From Acetomicrobium sp. S15 = DSM 107314 (lineage in GTDB: Bacteria; Synergistota; Synergistia; Synergistales; Thermosynergistaceae): a stretch of 64,000 bases of DNA. The position numbers and the translations under genes were made by a program. Where the stretch lies: positions 168,311 to 232,310 of the forward strand of contig NZ_JADEVE010000415.1 in NCBI RefSeq assembly GCF_016125955.1, given 5' to 3'. Positions 1 through 7,873 of the stretch are shown here, piece after piece; the first letter of the stretch is position 1, and each line of letters starts with the position of its first letter. Below the pieces are notes generated by a model that did no database searches, had not been told where the DNA came from, and saw nothing but the letters and a program-made list of their open reading frames with translations.

Positions 1-1
1 G

Positions 2-76
2 GAGCGCTTTGGAAGGATTGGCGATACGACGCTGGCGGAGGTTGAGGATCGACTACGCATCCTTCTGGGATTGTAG
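2..76 (+). CDS. C-terminal end of a MazF/PemK-type toxin (partial)
   Basis: The window opens inside a reading frame that ends at the TAG at 74-76. The visible 24 residues end in RIGDTTLAEVEDRLRILLGL, which resembles the usual end of MazF/PemK-like endoribonuclease toxins (an RIG..-AEV..-L-LGL pattern). The catalytic part and any partner antitoxin lie upstream of the window. Members of this family cleave mRNA and are paired with a small antitoxin. It sits close to an Rpn nuclease and a probable antitoxin relic. The call rests on a short tail, so the family is probable rather than certain. Confidence 0.5.
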   Translation, partial: ERFGRIGDTTLAEVEDRLRILLGL

Positions 77-88
77 GGTCTGCCTCTT

Positions 89-115
89 AGGGGTCAGATC
101 TTTATTTTTTTAATG
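89..115 (+). repeat. GGGGTCAG-type dispersed repeat, copy 1
   Basis: AGGGGTCAGATCTTTATTTT begins here, directly after the toxin stop codon. Related copies lie at 1379-1405 (same strand) and 3281-3315 (opposite strand). The shared core is GGGGTCAG, two variable bases, CTTT, then a T-rich tail. From memory, similar GGGGTCAGGTCTT sequences occur near IS200-like/REP-associated transposase genes in other bacteria; that link is inference here. Confidence 0.5.
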
Positions 116-154
116 TTTTCCCCCTCGTATGTACAGATGCAGACGACACTACCA

Positions 155-183
155 TTGCCCGTAGCGCTGCAATCTGTTATAAC
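155..183 (+). promoter_or_regulatory. Candidate promoter of the Rpn gene pair
   Basis: TTGCCC at 155-160 and TATAAC at 178-183 are separated by 17 bases. This is a good sigma-70-like arrangement about 90 bases upstream of the Rpn start codon, with no other gene between. Inferred from sequence only. Confidence 0.5.
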
Positions 184-273
184 GTGATGGCAGGTATTCC
201 TGTGTTTCCATGGGTCTGTGTTGTGCAAAAAACGCCCAAAGCATAAAGCCCTTGCGAGGAGGAATTTGCGGTT

Positions 274-1038
274 ATGGATGGACTGCGCCCCAAAGACCCT
301 CACGACAAGTTCTTCAAAACCATCATGGCGGACGAAAACAACGTAAGGCTGTTCGTAAAAGAATTCCTGCCCCATGATATATCCAAAGAAATTGCCTTAG
401 AAAAGATGAAACTCTTGCCCACAGAGAAGCTGAGGCGGTATAGGAAATACCACATGGACCTGGCTGTCGAATGCGAGATAGGCCAAAAGAAAGGGCAGCT
501 CTATTTCATATTCGAGCACAAGTCATACCCAAACAGAAAAGTCCTCCTGCAGATATTGGGCTACATGTATGCCCTATGGGACGAACAGGAAAGGACATCT
601 AAACCTTTAACCCCCATAATACCCGTTGTGATATACCACGGAATGCACCCTTGGAATATTCCCACTGCATTTTTGAGCCAATTTGAAGGACTAAAGGAAC
701 CCATAAAGCGATACATGCCCGAATTCGAGTATGCATTGGTAGACTTAACAACGCTGAGCGACGAAGAGATAAGAAGGAGAGCCAAAGACAACGCCTTCCT
801 CGCAGAAAGCCTGCGCGTCATGAAATATGCTCCTGTCCAGAATATCGAAAGGATCAAGGCTACGGCTGGTATAATAATATCACCGGAACAGAAGATGATA
901 ATAATTGAATACCTCTTTCAGGTGCTGGACGTGGAAGAAGAGGCTATGTACGAGATAGCGCAAAAATCGGAGGTGAAGAAGTTATGCCATCTTTGGCGGA
1001 GAAGCTGGAAAAAAGAGGCGAAAAAAGGGGTGAGCTAA
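274..1038 (+). CDS. Rpn-family PD-(D/E)XK nuclease (long protein)
   Basis: This 254-residue protein belongs to the Rpn / transposase_31 family (recombination-promoting nuclease). The PD-(D/E)XK core is visible: Asp62 in HMDLAVEC, then Glu81 and Lys83 in YFIFEHKSYPN. AGGAGG at 257-262 sets the ATG. The family nicks or degrades DNA, and some members act as abortive phage-defence toxins. The last 18 or so residues (from about 961) do not look like the family; the expected C-terminal tail continues in another frame and is annotated separately. Either a one-base deletion in the A5 run at 962-966 broke the gene, or the two products are made separately. The nuclease core is intact, so activity is plausible. 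Confidence 0.8.
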   Translation: MDGLRPKDPHDKFFKTIMADENNVRLFVKEFLPHDISKEIALEKMKLLPTEKLRRYRKYHMDLAVECEIGQKKGQLYFIFEHKSYPNRKVLLQILGYMYALWDEQERTSKPLTPIIPVVIYHGMHPWNIPTAFLSQFEGLKEPIKRYMPEFEYALVDLTTLSDEEIRRRAKDNAFLAESLRVMKYAPVQNIERIKATAGIIISPEQKMIIIEYLFQVLDVEEEAMYEIAQKSEVKKLCHLWRRSWKKEAKKGVS

Positions 1039-1229
1039 AAGGCAAGGAGATAGGCAAAATAGAAGCTAAACGCTCGACATTAATAAGGCAGCTCAAGCGC
1101 AAGTTCGGCCTCACTCCCGCGGAAGAAGAGAAAGTGCGCTCCGTTACGGATGAAGCTAAGCTCGAAACTGCGCTGGATGCTATTTTAGATGCAAAAGACA
1201 AATCTGAGGTTTTAAGGACGTTGGGGTGA
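984..1229 (+). CDS. Rpn C-terminal small protein, out of frame with the nuclease
   Basis: This 81-residue frame overlaps the end of the Rpn nuclease by 55 bases. It has its own ribosome binding site (GGAGGTG at 969-975, 8 bases before ATG). The product is a charged N-terminal helix (EKRGEKRGELKGKEIGKIEA) followed by a small helical domain, which is what normally forms the C-terminus of Rpn proteins. In enterobacterial Rpn genes an internal start gives a short RpnS protein that inhibits the long form; there it is in frame. Here the short frame is offset by -1, so the two proteins share no residues. It is either a separately encoded inhibitor or the far side of a frameshift. The internal ribosome binding site favours real translation. 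Confidence 0.6.
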   Translation: MPSLAEKLEKRGEKRGELKGKEIGKIEAKRSTLIRQLKRKFGLTPAEEEKVRSVTDEAKLETALDAILDAKDKSEVLRTLG

Positions 1230-1313
1230 GAACATTAGGAACCCCCTGGGGGTGAGATACTGCGTTGCCTTTCTCAGCCTTTACTAATTTTTTGTCTTGC
1301 TTCTCGTATTTTG

Positions 1314-1513
1314 CACTCTTCACTCATCACTCTTCACTCATCACTGATCACTCACTTTCACATCCACCCTCACCGCTCTTGGGGGTCAGGCCTTTGTTTT
1401 TGGCGTTTCTTAGTCTTTGTTAACTTTATTCGTCTTGTCTCTTACATTTCACTTCTTTTTTGCTTTACAACCAACGCCTCACGCTTCACTCATCACTCAT
1501 CACTTATCACTGA
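1314..1513 (+). repeat. Heptamer (TCACTCA-like) repeat tracts around a GGGGTCAG copy
   Basis: Two tracts of a degenerate 7-base unit (TCACTCA, TCACTCT, TCACTGA) occupy about 1314-1360 and 1480-1513 and flank the repeat copy at 1379. The same unit returns at 7731-7815 and, as TTACTGA, at 30211-30266. No gene is supported between 1230 and 1513; a short open frame here is only translated repeat. Confidence 0.75.
1379..1405 (+). repeat. GGGGTCAG-type dispersed repeat, copy 2
   Basis: TTGGGGGTCAGGCCTTTGTT followed by TTTGGCG matches the core seen at 89 and, inverted, at 3281-3315. It sits between two heptamer tracts, which suggests that insertion or recombination built this stretch. Confidence 0.5.
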
Positions 1514-1778
1514 TTTGCGCTGATTAAAGAAAGCTTAGAGGTGTTTTTAAAGCGTAGGCTGAAGGTCGTTGAAGCTGAGTTATTCCTTTTGGCCAAGAAA
1601 TATGGTGTGCCTGATGTTCAGGAGTTTGACAAGATGATCCAGGAGGGAAGGCTTCATGAACAAGAAGCCTTCGAGGACTACTTTAAGTTCGATAATCTTG
1701 AGGCGGGGACCTTCTTTTAGAGCATTTGAAGAGCTTAAAATGATTTCCTTAGAGGATTTGGCGAGGATCGCCGAATAG
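1514..1778 (+). pseudogene. Relic of a small antitoxin-like protein
   Basis: An open frame from 1514 to the TAG at 1718-1720 encodes LKVVEAELFLLAKKYGVPDV, then a helix-rich acidic stretch including LHEQEAFEDYFKFDNLEAGTF. It has no credible start codon (first in-frame GTG at 1541) and no ribosome binding site. After the stop, another frame continues with EELKMISLEDLARIAE to a TAG at 1776-1778. The composition resembles small antitoxin-type proteins of about 80-100 residues, but I cannot name a family. The missing start and the frame change suggest decay. It lies in the same patch as the toxin tail and the Rpn genes. Confidence 0.35.
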
Positions 1779-1942
1779 GACACTTGTGCCTGAAAATGCC
1801 TCTTCAAGTTTAAAATTCTTCTAAAGCTTCTTCTCGTCTCCGATAAACATTATAATATCAAGTGTAGAGCTTGCAGCATGGCCTTTATTTTTTTTATGTT
1901 TTTTCGCCTCTGCTCCCTCTTTTGTAATGGTAAATTCCGGGG

Positions 1943-2620
1943 TTATTTGGGTTTTGCATGGCTTTGGCGCTCCTGCCACTTTCCCGCGAAGGTAATGGCG
2001 AAGGACTTGGCTATGAGCTTTATATCGGTCCATAGCGTGGCCTCTCGCATGTATTTTAGGTCGAAGGCGAGCTTCTCCTCGGGCGGGCTTTCGTAGTGTC
2101 CGAAGATCTGGGCTAAACCTGTGAGGCCGGGGCGTATAGCGTGGCGCTTTTCGTACTCGGGGTGTCTTTGGACGAATTCCCTTACGAATTCTGGTCGCTC
2201 GGGGCGTGGACCTACGAAGCTCAAGTCCCCAAGGAATATGTTTAGAAGCTGCGGCAGCTCGTCCAAAGCGGTCCTGCGCAGGAAACGCCCCACGCGCGTG
2301 ACCCTGGGATCGTCTGAATTGGCCAAGACCGGTCCGGTGAGCCCTTCGGCGTTGCGCACCATAGAGCGGAACTTGTACAGCTTGAAGATACGCCCGTTTA
2401 AGCCAACTCTCTCTTGAGTGTAAAGCACCGGCAGTCCGTCGTCTAATATTATGGCGATGGCTATAATCAACCACAGCGGCGAGGATATGATAAGGCCCGC
2501 TGTTGCGAGGAGTATATCCATCGCCCTCTTTGTCAGCGATAGCGCATACGGTGCAACATCTGGTTCTCGTTGCGCCGCGCCTTGTGCCATCAAAGTTCGG
2601 TCTTCTCTTTGTTTTTCCAT
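1943..2620 (-). CDS. Undecaprenyl-phosphate sugar phosphotransferase (bacterial sugar transferase)
   Basis: This 225-residue membrane enzyme transfers a sugar-1-phosphate from a nucleotide sugar to undecaprenyl phosphate, the first step of a surface polysaccharide or glycan. Family marks are KRAMDILLA at the start of the transferase domain, one hydrophobic segment (LLATAGLIISSPLWLIIAIA), YKFRSM, DELPQLLNIFLGDLSFVGPRP and RPGLTGLAQI. It is the short form without the four-helix N-terminal domain. I place the start at 2620 because GGAGG lies 5 bases before that ATG; 21 more in-frame codons upstream have no such signal. It stands alone without glycosyltransferase neighbours, so its glycan is unknown. 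Confidence 0.88.
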   Translation of the reverse strand: MEKQREDRTLMAQGAAQREPDVAPYALSLTKRAMDILLATAGLIISSPLWLIIAIAIILDDGLPVLYTQERVGLNGRIFKLYKFRSMVRNAEGLTGPVLANSDDPRVTRVGRFLRRTALDELPQLLNIFLGDLSFVGPRPERPEFVREFVQRHPEYEKRHAIRPGLTGLAQIFGHYESPPEEKLAFDLKYMREATLWTDIKLIAKSFAITFAGKWQERQSHAKPK

Positions 2621-2836
2621 CGCAACCTCCGCTCCGGTTCGAGGGTCGAAGTCCTGTTTTCGGCTTATCGTGTGATACCACACAGACGGGTTTGAAAGAA
2701 ACCATATTTATTATAATATAAACGAGGCGGAAGATGTTGTTCTTATATCCGACTTCCGGTGCAGACCCGTATGCCGAGATCGCGCGAAGCGCCACTTTCT
2801 GCCTGTTTCCCACGTTGTGATATTCTACGTTAAATA

Positions 2837-2857
2837 CAAGAGCAAGGCCTGCTCTTG
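2837..2857. repeat. Small inverted repeat
   Basis: CAAGAGCA and TGCTCTTG form a perfect 8-base stem around a 5-base loop in the gap between the sugar transferase and livK. It has no T-run, so it is not a clear terminator. Confidence 0.4.
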
Positions 2858-2948
2858 GCGGTTAACCTTCACTTTTGATATCCTGTTGTCTGTTTTTGCC
2901 AGCAGCACTCCCGCCGCAACTTGAGAAATCTAAAACAACCCCTTTGGG

Positions 2949-3164
2949 GTGCCGAACGTTTGCAGAAAAAATACGACCGCCGTTAGGCCCCCGGGGAAAC
3001 CCCAAAAAGCGGTATACTGCGGTATACTATTGAGCACCGACAAATTCGTCGAGGCCGTAAAGCCTATTATAGAGGAGCGGGATAGAAGGCTTAAGAGGTA
3101 CGAGAGCGCGAAAGGCAGGCCGTCTGTCTTGCTTCGGGAAGGCTTTTGGCGGAGGAGGCGATAA
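2949..3164 (+). pseudogene. Possible relic of a REP-associated (IS200-like) transposase C-terminus
   Basis: The open stretch encodes ILLSTDKFVEAVKPIIEERD and then a basic helix ending in AKGRPSVLL. A segment with an EFV-like helix followed by a basic linker and RPSL resembles the C-terminus of REP-associated tyrosine transposases. There is no start codon context or catalytic region, and a tandem GCGGTATACT duplication (about 3009-3027) lies at its front. The inverted GGGGTCAG repeat at 3281-3315 is the kind of element that accompanies such transposases. The evidence is weak; it may be chance. Confidence 0.3.
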
Positions 3165-3280
3165 CAAGGCCGGAAACTAAAAATATCCGTTACACTGTTT
3201 GCGTTTGTGGTTATACCTTGGCAGATGTGTAAGTGACATTCCAGACGTGTTGCCGAACAGGCGCTGAATAAGTGAAGAAG

Positions 3281-3315
3281 AAAAACACAAAAAGTAAAGA
3301 CCTGACCCCAGGGGG
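3281..3315 (-). repeat. GGGGTCAG-type dispersed repeat, copy 3 (inverted)
   Basis: Read on the minus strand, this is TGGGGTCAGGTCTTTACTTT followed by a T-rich tail, the closest of the three copies to the form I know from REP-type elements. Its edge touches the GGGGGAG ribosome binding site of livK, so the element may have brought or altered that leader. Confidence 0.6.
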
Positions 3316-3322
3316 AGTGAAG

Positions 3323-4477
3323 ATGATGAGAAGAGCGTTAGCGGTTTTGTCGTGTATTGCGTTATTGGCGACGGCTGCGCAGGCCGCAGAGGATGTCATC
3401 AAGGTGGGACATACGGTCTCCCTCACCGGCGGTGCTTCCATGTGGGGGCAATCGGAAAAGAATGCACTGGAGCTTCTGATAGGTAAGATAAACAAAGACG
3501 GCGGTGTGCTCGGCAAGAAAATCGTGCTCGTCAGTTACGATAACAGGAACGATCCCGTGGAGTCCGTCAACGTGGCGCGCCGCCTCGTCAACGATGGCGT
3601 CGTGGCCGTTATAGGGCCGGCTCAGAGCGGAAACTCCATAGCCACAGCTCCGATCTTAGAGAGGGCGAAGATTCCCATGATCGTAACCACCGCCACGAAT
3701 CCCTATGTGACCATAGACAAAGACACAGGGAAGGTTCGCCCCTTCGCCTTCAGGCCATGCTTTATAGACCCATTCCAGGGGACTGTGGCGGCCCAATTTG
3801 CTTACACAGACTTGGGGGCTAAGAAGGCTGCCGTGCTCTACGATGTGGGGTCCGACTACGGTCAGTGGCTTGCCAAGTATTTCGAGGAGGCCTTCACCGC
3901 CAAAGGGGGAGAGGTCGTAGCCAAGGAAGCCTTCCGAAGCGAGGAGCTCGATTACAGAGCACAGCTCGGGAAGATAAAGGGGCTTTCTCCCGATGTGCTA
4001 TTTTTGCCCACCACGCAGAAGGAAGCCGCCATGGCGGCCCGCCAGGCGCGCGATCTGGGGATAACGGCCACGCTTTTGGGCACCGATAACTGGGGAAGCC
4101 CAGACCTCATAGACCTGGGTGGAAGCGCCATAGACGGAGGCTACTTCGTCAACTTAACTGACCTTTCAGACCCCGACATCCAGGGCTTTGTGGCTGAATA
4201 TCGCGCCGCTTACGGTGAGGACCCGGTCCTTCCCAACCCTGTCATGGCGGGGGACGCCATATATATGCTCGTCGACGCCATAAAGAGGGCCGGCTCCACC
4301 GACGGAACGGCGATAGCGAAGGCTTTGGAAGAAACGCGGGACCTACCCGTGGTGAGCGGCAAGATCACGGTGAACCCTGAGGATCACAACCCGTTGAACA
4401 AACCCGCTGTGATCCAAAAGGTGGACACCAAGGCCCATGCCTTCGTCTTCGTTAAAAAATACGAGCCCGGAGATTAG
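3323..4477 (+). CDS. livK: Branched-chain amino-acid ABC transporter, substrate-binding protein
   Basis: This 384-residue exported binding protein captures an amino acid, probably branched-chain, and passes it to the LivHMGF permease. A signal peptide ends at AQA (residues 19-21). The mature start DVIKVGHTVSLTGGASMWGQ is the typical type I periplasmic-binding fold of the family. ATGs at 3323 and 3326 follow GGGGGAG at 3311-3317; an in-frame ATG at 3272 would put 17 basic residues before the signal peptide and has no ribosome binding site. It is the first gene of a five-gene operon. Substrate choice cannot be read from the sequence. Confidence 0.93.
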   Translation: MMRRALAVLSCIALLATAAQAAEDVIKVGHTVSLTGGASMWGQSEKNALELLIGKINKDGGVLGKKIVLVSYDNRNDPVESVNVARRLVNDGVVAVIGPAQSGNSIATAPILERAKIPMIVTTATNPYVTIDKDTGKVRPFAFRPCFIDPFQGTVAAQFAYTDLGAKKAAVLYDVGSDYGQWLAKYFEEAFTAKGGEVVAKEAFRSEELDYRAQLGKIKGLSPDVLFLPTTQKEAAMAARQARDLGITATLLGTDNWGSPDLIDLGGSAIDGGYFVNLTDLSDPDIQGFVAEYRAAYGEDPVLPNPVMAGDAIYMLVDAIKRAGSTDGTAIAKALEETRDLPVVSGKITVNPEDHNPLNKPAVIQKVDTKAHAFVFVKKYEPGD

Positions 4478-4517
4478 CGGGACACTTTGAACTTTTGACG
4501 GAGGGGTAGGGGCGAGG

Positions 4518-5390
4518 GTGTTCCTTCAAACGCTTTTCACCGGGCTTTCTGTAGGCGGTATATACGCGCTCATGGCCGTGGGCTATTCGCTCATATTCAG
4601 CATCCTGAACTTCAGCAACTTTGCCCATGGCTCCGTCATAATGTTAGGGGCTTACATGGGCTTGGGCCTGGCGTCGAAGTTCGGCCTGAAGTTGGGCTTT
4701 GTCGTGGCCGGCGCCATGGCCGGAGGCGGACTGCTCGCTGTGCTGAACGAGCGCCTCGCCTATCGGAAGCTTCGTCACAGGAACGCCCCCTCCCTTTACC
4801 TCATGATCTCGGCCATGGGGTGCTCTGTCTTTCTGGAGAACATGGTCTATGTGACCATAGGCTCGCGCTTCTACGCCTTCCCAGAATTTTTCACCCGCCG
4901 AGTGGTCACGTTTTTGGGCTCCTCTGTGAGCGTGATGGACCTCTTTGCTCTCGCCTTTTCGCTCTTAGCGATAGGGGCTTTGGGGCTCTTTTTGGCCCGC
5001 TCTCGCACCGGGATAGCCGTAAGGGCCGGCGTCTGCGATATGACTATGTGTTCCCTCATGGGGGTGGACACAGATAGGCTCGTGGCCCTCGTTTTCTTGC
5101 TGGCGGGGGCCCTTGGGGGTTTGGCGGGGACGTTCATGGGGGTACGGTATCTCGTCTACCCGACGATGGGGTGGATCACGAACAAGGCCTACATCGCCGC
5201 CGTCATCGGCGGCTTGGGGAGCCTCTTGGGCGCCATCGTGGGCGGCGTCATCCTGGGCGTAGTGGAGACGTTCATATCTGCCTATGTGTCGAGCGTCCTC
5301 CGCGACGTCTTCAGTTTTACCATCCTCGTAGCGCTCCTCGTGTGCATGCCGAACGGCCTCTTCGGGAAGAGCATGGAGGAGAGGGTTTAA
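4518..5390 (+). CDS. livH: Branched-chain amino-acid ABC transporter permease LivH
   Basis: This 290-residue inner-membrane permease pairs with LivM to form the channel. Multiple hydrophobic helices run throughout. The N-terminal GLSVGGIYALMAVGYSLIF and the motif GLAGTFMGVRY / GGLGSLLGAIVGGVILGVVE (the cytoplasmic loop contacting the ATPases) are typical. The start is GTG, with GGAGGGG about 10 bases upstream. It lies 40 bases after livK and one base before livM, consistent with one transcript. Confidence 0.93.
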   Translation: MFLQTLFTGLSVGGIYALMAVGYSLIFSILNFSNFAHGSVIMLGAYMGLGLASKFGLKLGFVVAGAMAGGGLLAVLNERLAYRKLRHRNAPSLYLMISAMGCSVFLENMVYVTIGSRFYAFPEFFTRRVVTFLGSSVSVMDLFALAFSLLAIGALGLFLARSRTGIAVRAGVCDMTMCSLMGVDTDRLVALVFLLAGALGGLAGTFMGVRYLVYPTMGWITNKAYIAAVIGGLGSLLGAIVGGVILGVVETFISAYVSSVLRDVFSFTILVALLVCMPNGLFGKSMEERV

Positions 5391-5391
5391 A

Positions 5392-6243
5392 ATGAGCTAC
5401 ATCCTCTCCATAACGACCCTCGCCTGTATAAACATGATCGCTGTCTTGGGCCTCGCAATATTCACGGGCTTTACAGGGCTCTTTTCCTTCGGGCACGCGG
5501 CTTTCATGGGGATAGGGGCTTATGTCTCGGCCATACTTACGTACTATTACGGCGTCCCTTTCCCTTTGGCCCTCGCCTGCGGCGTCGCCGCCTCTTCGGC
5601 TGCCAGTCTCATCATAGGCATACCCACGCTGAGGGCGCGCCTGCGCAGCGACTACTTCGCCATCGCCATTTTGGGTTTTGGCGAGGCGTTGCGGGTGATC
5701 TTGGAAAACCTCTCCATAACTAACGGGGCCAGAGGGCTCCCCGGGATTGCGCCTTATACCACTCTCCCCGTCGTGGTATTGTGCCTGGGCCTATGCGTAA
5801 TCGTGGCCAGAAACTTCCTGCAGTCCCGATATGGCGCCGCCTGTATAGCCGTCCGTGAGGATCCTGTGGCGGCCGAAATGTCGGGGATACACCTCTTCAG
5901 GACGCGCCTGTTGTCCTTGGCCTTGAGCGCCGCATATTGTGGCCTCTCGGGGGGACTTTTGGCCCATTATCTTTCCTTCATCCAGCCCGTAATGTTCACC
6001 CTCGTCCAATCGACGCAGATACTGGCGGCCGTTATAGCGGGAGGGCTCGGGAGCATATCGGGGCCGCTTGTGGCCTCATTTCTCTTTATAGCGCTGCCCG
6101 AGGCTCTGCGGGTGGCCCAGATGTGGCGTCTCGTGGCCTACGGCCTGATACTCGTGCTCATCATGCTTTTCCGGCCCCAGGGGCTTTTAGGACACCAGGA
6201 GATCTCTCGCCTGTTCAAAAGGCCGGCAGGTGAGGACCATTGA
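5392..6243 (+). CDS. livM: Branched-chain amino-acid ABC transporter permease LivM
   Basis: This second permease has 283 residues and about eight to nine hydrophobic segments. Family marks are GLFSFGHAAFMGIGAYVSA near the N-terminus and AGGLGSISGPLVASFLF near the C-terminus, the latter matching the ATPase-contact loop. It starts at ATG one base after the livH stop and overlaps livG by 4 bases. It lacks the extra N-terminal helices found in E. coli LivM, as is usual outside enterobacteria. Confidence 0.93.
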   Translation: MSYILSITTLACINMIAVLGLAIFTGFTGLFSFGHAAFMGIGAYVSAILTYYYGVPFPLALACGVAASSAASLIIGIPTLRARLRSDYFAIAILGFGEALRVILENLSITNGARGLPGIAPYTTLPVVVLCLGLCVIVARNFLQSRYGAACIAVREDPVAAEMSGIHLFRTRLLSLALSAAYCGLSGGLLAHYLSFIQPVMFTLVQSTQILAAVIAGGLGSISGPLVASFLFIALPEALRVAQMWRLVAYGLILVLIMLFRPQGLLGHQEISRLFKRPAGEDH

Positions 6244-7007
6244 CGGAGGTCCTGTCCCTTAAGGGAGTCAGCAAGCGTTTCGGCGGCATTGTGGCGGCTT
6301 CCGACGCCTCCTTTGACGTAGAAGAGGGGGAAATATTGGGCATAATAGGGCCGAACGGAGCCGGCAAGACGACGATTTTTAACGTCATAACTGGAGTCTA
6401 CCCGCCCGACGGCGGTTCGCTTTCATTCCGCGGCGTGGCATTGAACGATAAGAGACCTGACGAGATCGTGAGGATGGGGATTGCCCGCACCTTTCAGAAC
6501 ATCAGGCTCTTCTCCAACCTGACATGCCTCGCAAACGTGATGACGCCGCTCTTGCAGCGAAAGCGTTACGGCGTATGGCCTTCGCTTTTGCGCACACGTG
6601 CTGTGCGAAGGTGCGAGAAAGAGTCTGAGGAAGAGGCATTTTCCCTTCTTGAGGCGGTTGGGCTTTCCTCCTTTTCTCATCAAAAGGCTTCATCTTTGCC
6701 TTACGGGCTTCAGAGGAAGCTCGAGATAGCCCGTGCCCTTGCCACAAAGCCGACGCTTCTGCTTCTGGATGAACCGGCTGCCGGCATGAACCCGGAAGAA
6801 GCGAGGGCGCTTTCCGGGCTCGTCCGCGAGATCCACGGCAAATTTTCCCTGACAGTGATGCTCATAGAGCATCACATGGATGTGGTGATGAGGCTCTGTT
6901 CCAGAATCCTGGTCATGAACTTCGGCGCCGTCATCGCTCAGGGTAGGCCGGAAGAGGTTAGAAGGGACGAGAGGGTGCTTTCGGCTTACTTAGGGAGGAG
7001 GGCGTAA
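6240..7007 (+). CDS. livG: Branched-chain amino-acid ABC transporter ATPase LivG
   Basis: This 255-residue ATPase powers the importer with LivF. Walker A is GPNGAGKTT (residues 37-45), the signature region is LPYGLQRKLEIARALA, and Walker B is LLLLDEPAAGMNP followed by the catalytic Glu and the H-loop (IEHHMDVV). The AAGMNP sequence after Walker B is typical of LivG. The start is TTG inside the TTGA overlap with the livM stop, with AGGTGAGG just upstream. The TTG start and overlap suggest translational coupling. Confidence 0.93.
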   Translation: MTEVLSLKGVSKRFGGIVAASDASFDVEEGEILGIIGPNGAGKTTIFNVITGVYPPDGGSLSFRGVALNDKRPDEIVRMGIARTFQNIRLFSNLTCLANVMTPLLQRKRYGVWPSLLRTRAVRRCEKESEEEAFSLLEAVGLSSFSHQKASSLPYGLQRKLEIARALATKPTLLLLDEPAAGMNPEEARALSGLVREIHGKFSLTVMLIEHHMDVVMRLCSRILVMNFGAVIAQGRPEEVRRDERVLSAYLGRRA

Positions 7008-7718
7008 ATGATGCTGTCGGCGAAAGACCTCCACGTGCATTACGGTAAGATCCACGCCGTCAGGGGCGTTTCGTTTTATGTGGAAGAAAAGGAGATCGTC
7101 TCCATTGTAGGGGCGAACGGAGCCGGCAAGTCGACCATAATGTGGACGCTGGCTCGCGTCTTGAAACCCTCGTCTGGAAAGATATTCTTTTTGGGCCTCC
7201 CGCTCCCGGAGAAGCCCCACGAAGTCGTGCACAGCGGCATGTGCCTGGTGCCAGAACGCAGAAGGCTCTTCGGCGCGCTCACGGTGAGCGAAAATCTCGT
7301 CATGGGGGCATACATGAGAAAAGACGCCGAGGGCATAAAGCGCGACATGGAGCGGGCTTTTGAGCTCTTTCCGGTCCTCAAAGGGAGACTGAATCAGATA
7401 GCCGGGACGCTCTCAGGCGGAGAGCAGCAGATGCTCGCCATAGCGAGGGCACTCATGAGTTCACCGCGCATGATGCTTTTGGACGAGCCGTCTTTGGGGC
7501 TGGCTCCCATCTTGGTAGATCGCCTTATGGACGCCATCGTCGCCCTGAGGGAGTCAGGCATGACCATCCTTATGGTGGAGCAGAACGCCGATAGGGCTCT
7601 GGAGATCTCCGACAGGGCCTATGTGCTGGAAGTGGGCGCCATCATCATGGAGGGCCCAGGCAAAGACCTTTTGGGCGATCCCGTTGTGCGCAAGGCCTAC
7701 CTCGGCGAGCTCGCCTAA
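7008..7718 (+). CDS. livF: Branched-chain amino-acid ABC transporter ATPase LivF
   Basis: This 236-residue second ATPase begins at ATG directly after the livG stop. Walker A is GANGAGKST, the signature is LSGGEQQMLAIARAL and Walker B is MMLLDEPSLGLAP, the form typical of LivF. It is the last gene of the liv operon. No hairpin terminator follows; instead a heptamer repeat tract begins about 12 bases after the stop. Confidence 0.94.
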   Translation: MMLSAKDLHVHYGKIHAVRGVSFYVEEKEIVSIVGANGAGKSTIMWTLARVLKPSSGKIFFLGLPLPEKPHEVVHSGMCLVPERRRLFGALTVSENLVMGAYMRKDAEGIKRDMERAFELFPVLKGRLNQIAGTLSGGEQQMLAIARALMSSPRMMLLDEPSLGLAPILVDRLMDAIVALRESGMTILMVEQNADRALEISDRAYVLEVGAIIMEGPGKDLLGDPVVRKAYLGELA

Positions 7719-7730
7719 CCCGGCTTCCGC

Positions 7731-7815
7731 ATCACTCATCATTCATCACTCCTCACTCCTCACTCCTCACTCATCACTCATCACTCATCACTCATCACTA
7801 ATCACTACTCATCCA
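7731..7815 (+). repeat. Heptamer (TCACTCA) repeat tract
   Basis: About eleven units of a 7-base repeat (TCATCAC / TCCTCAC / TCACTCA phase) fill the gap between livF and the next gene. The tract ends with CACATCCAC, which also occurs next to the tract near 1360. It occupies the place where an operon terminator would be expected. There is no inverted symmetry within the unit. Confidence 0.85.
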
Positions 7816-7873
7816 CTCTCACATCCACATTCACTTTATGTGCTAAAATGAAATTGCAAGAGGGGGTGCTCCC

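Noticed and set aside
1230..1260. ACCCCCTGGGGGT palindrome as terminator of the Rpn pair
   Set aside because: It has no loop room and no T-run, so it cannot form a standard terminator.
1821..2813. Long minus-strand open frame of 330 codons
   Set aside because: It overlaps the sugar transferase in another frame, is rich in Arg and has no family likeness.
7731..7815. Possible CRISPR array
   Set aside because: Units are 7 bases with no spacers of constant size and no dyad symmetry; no cas genes are near.
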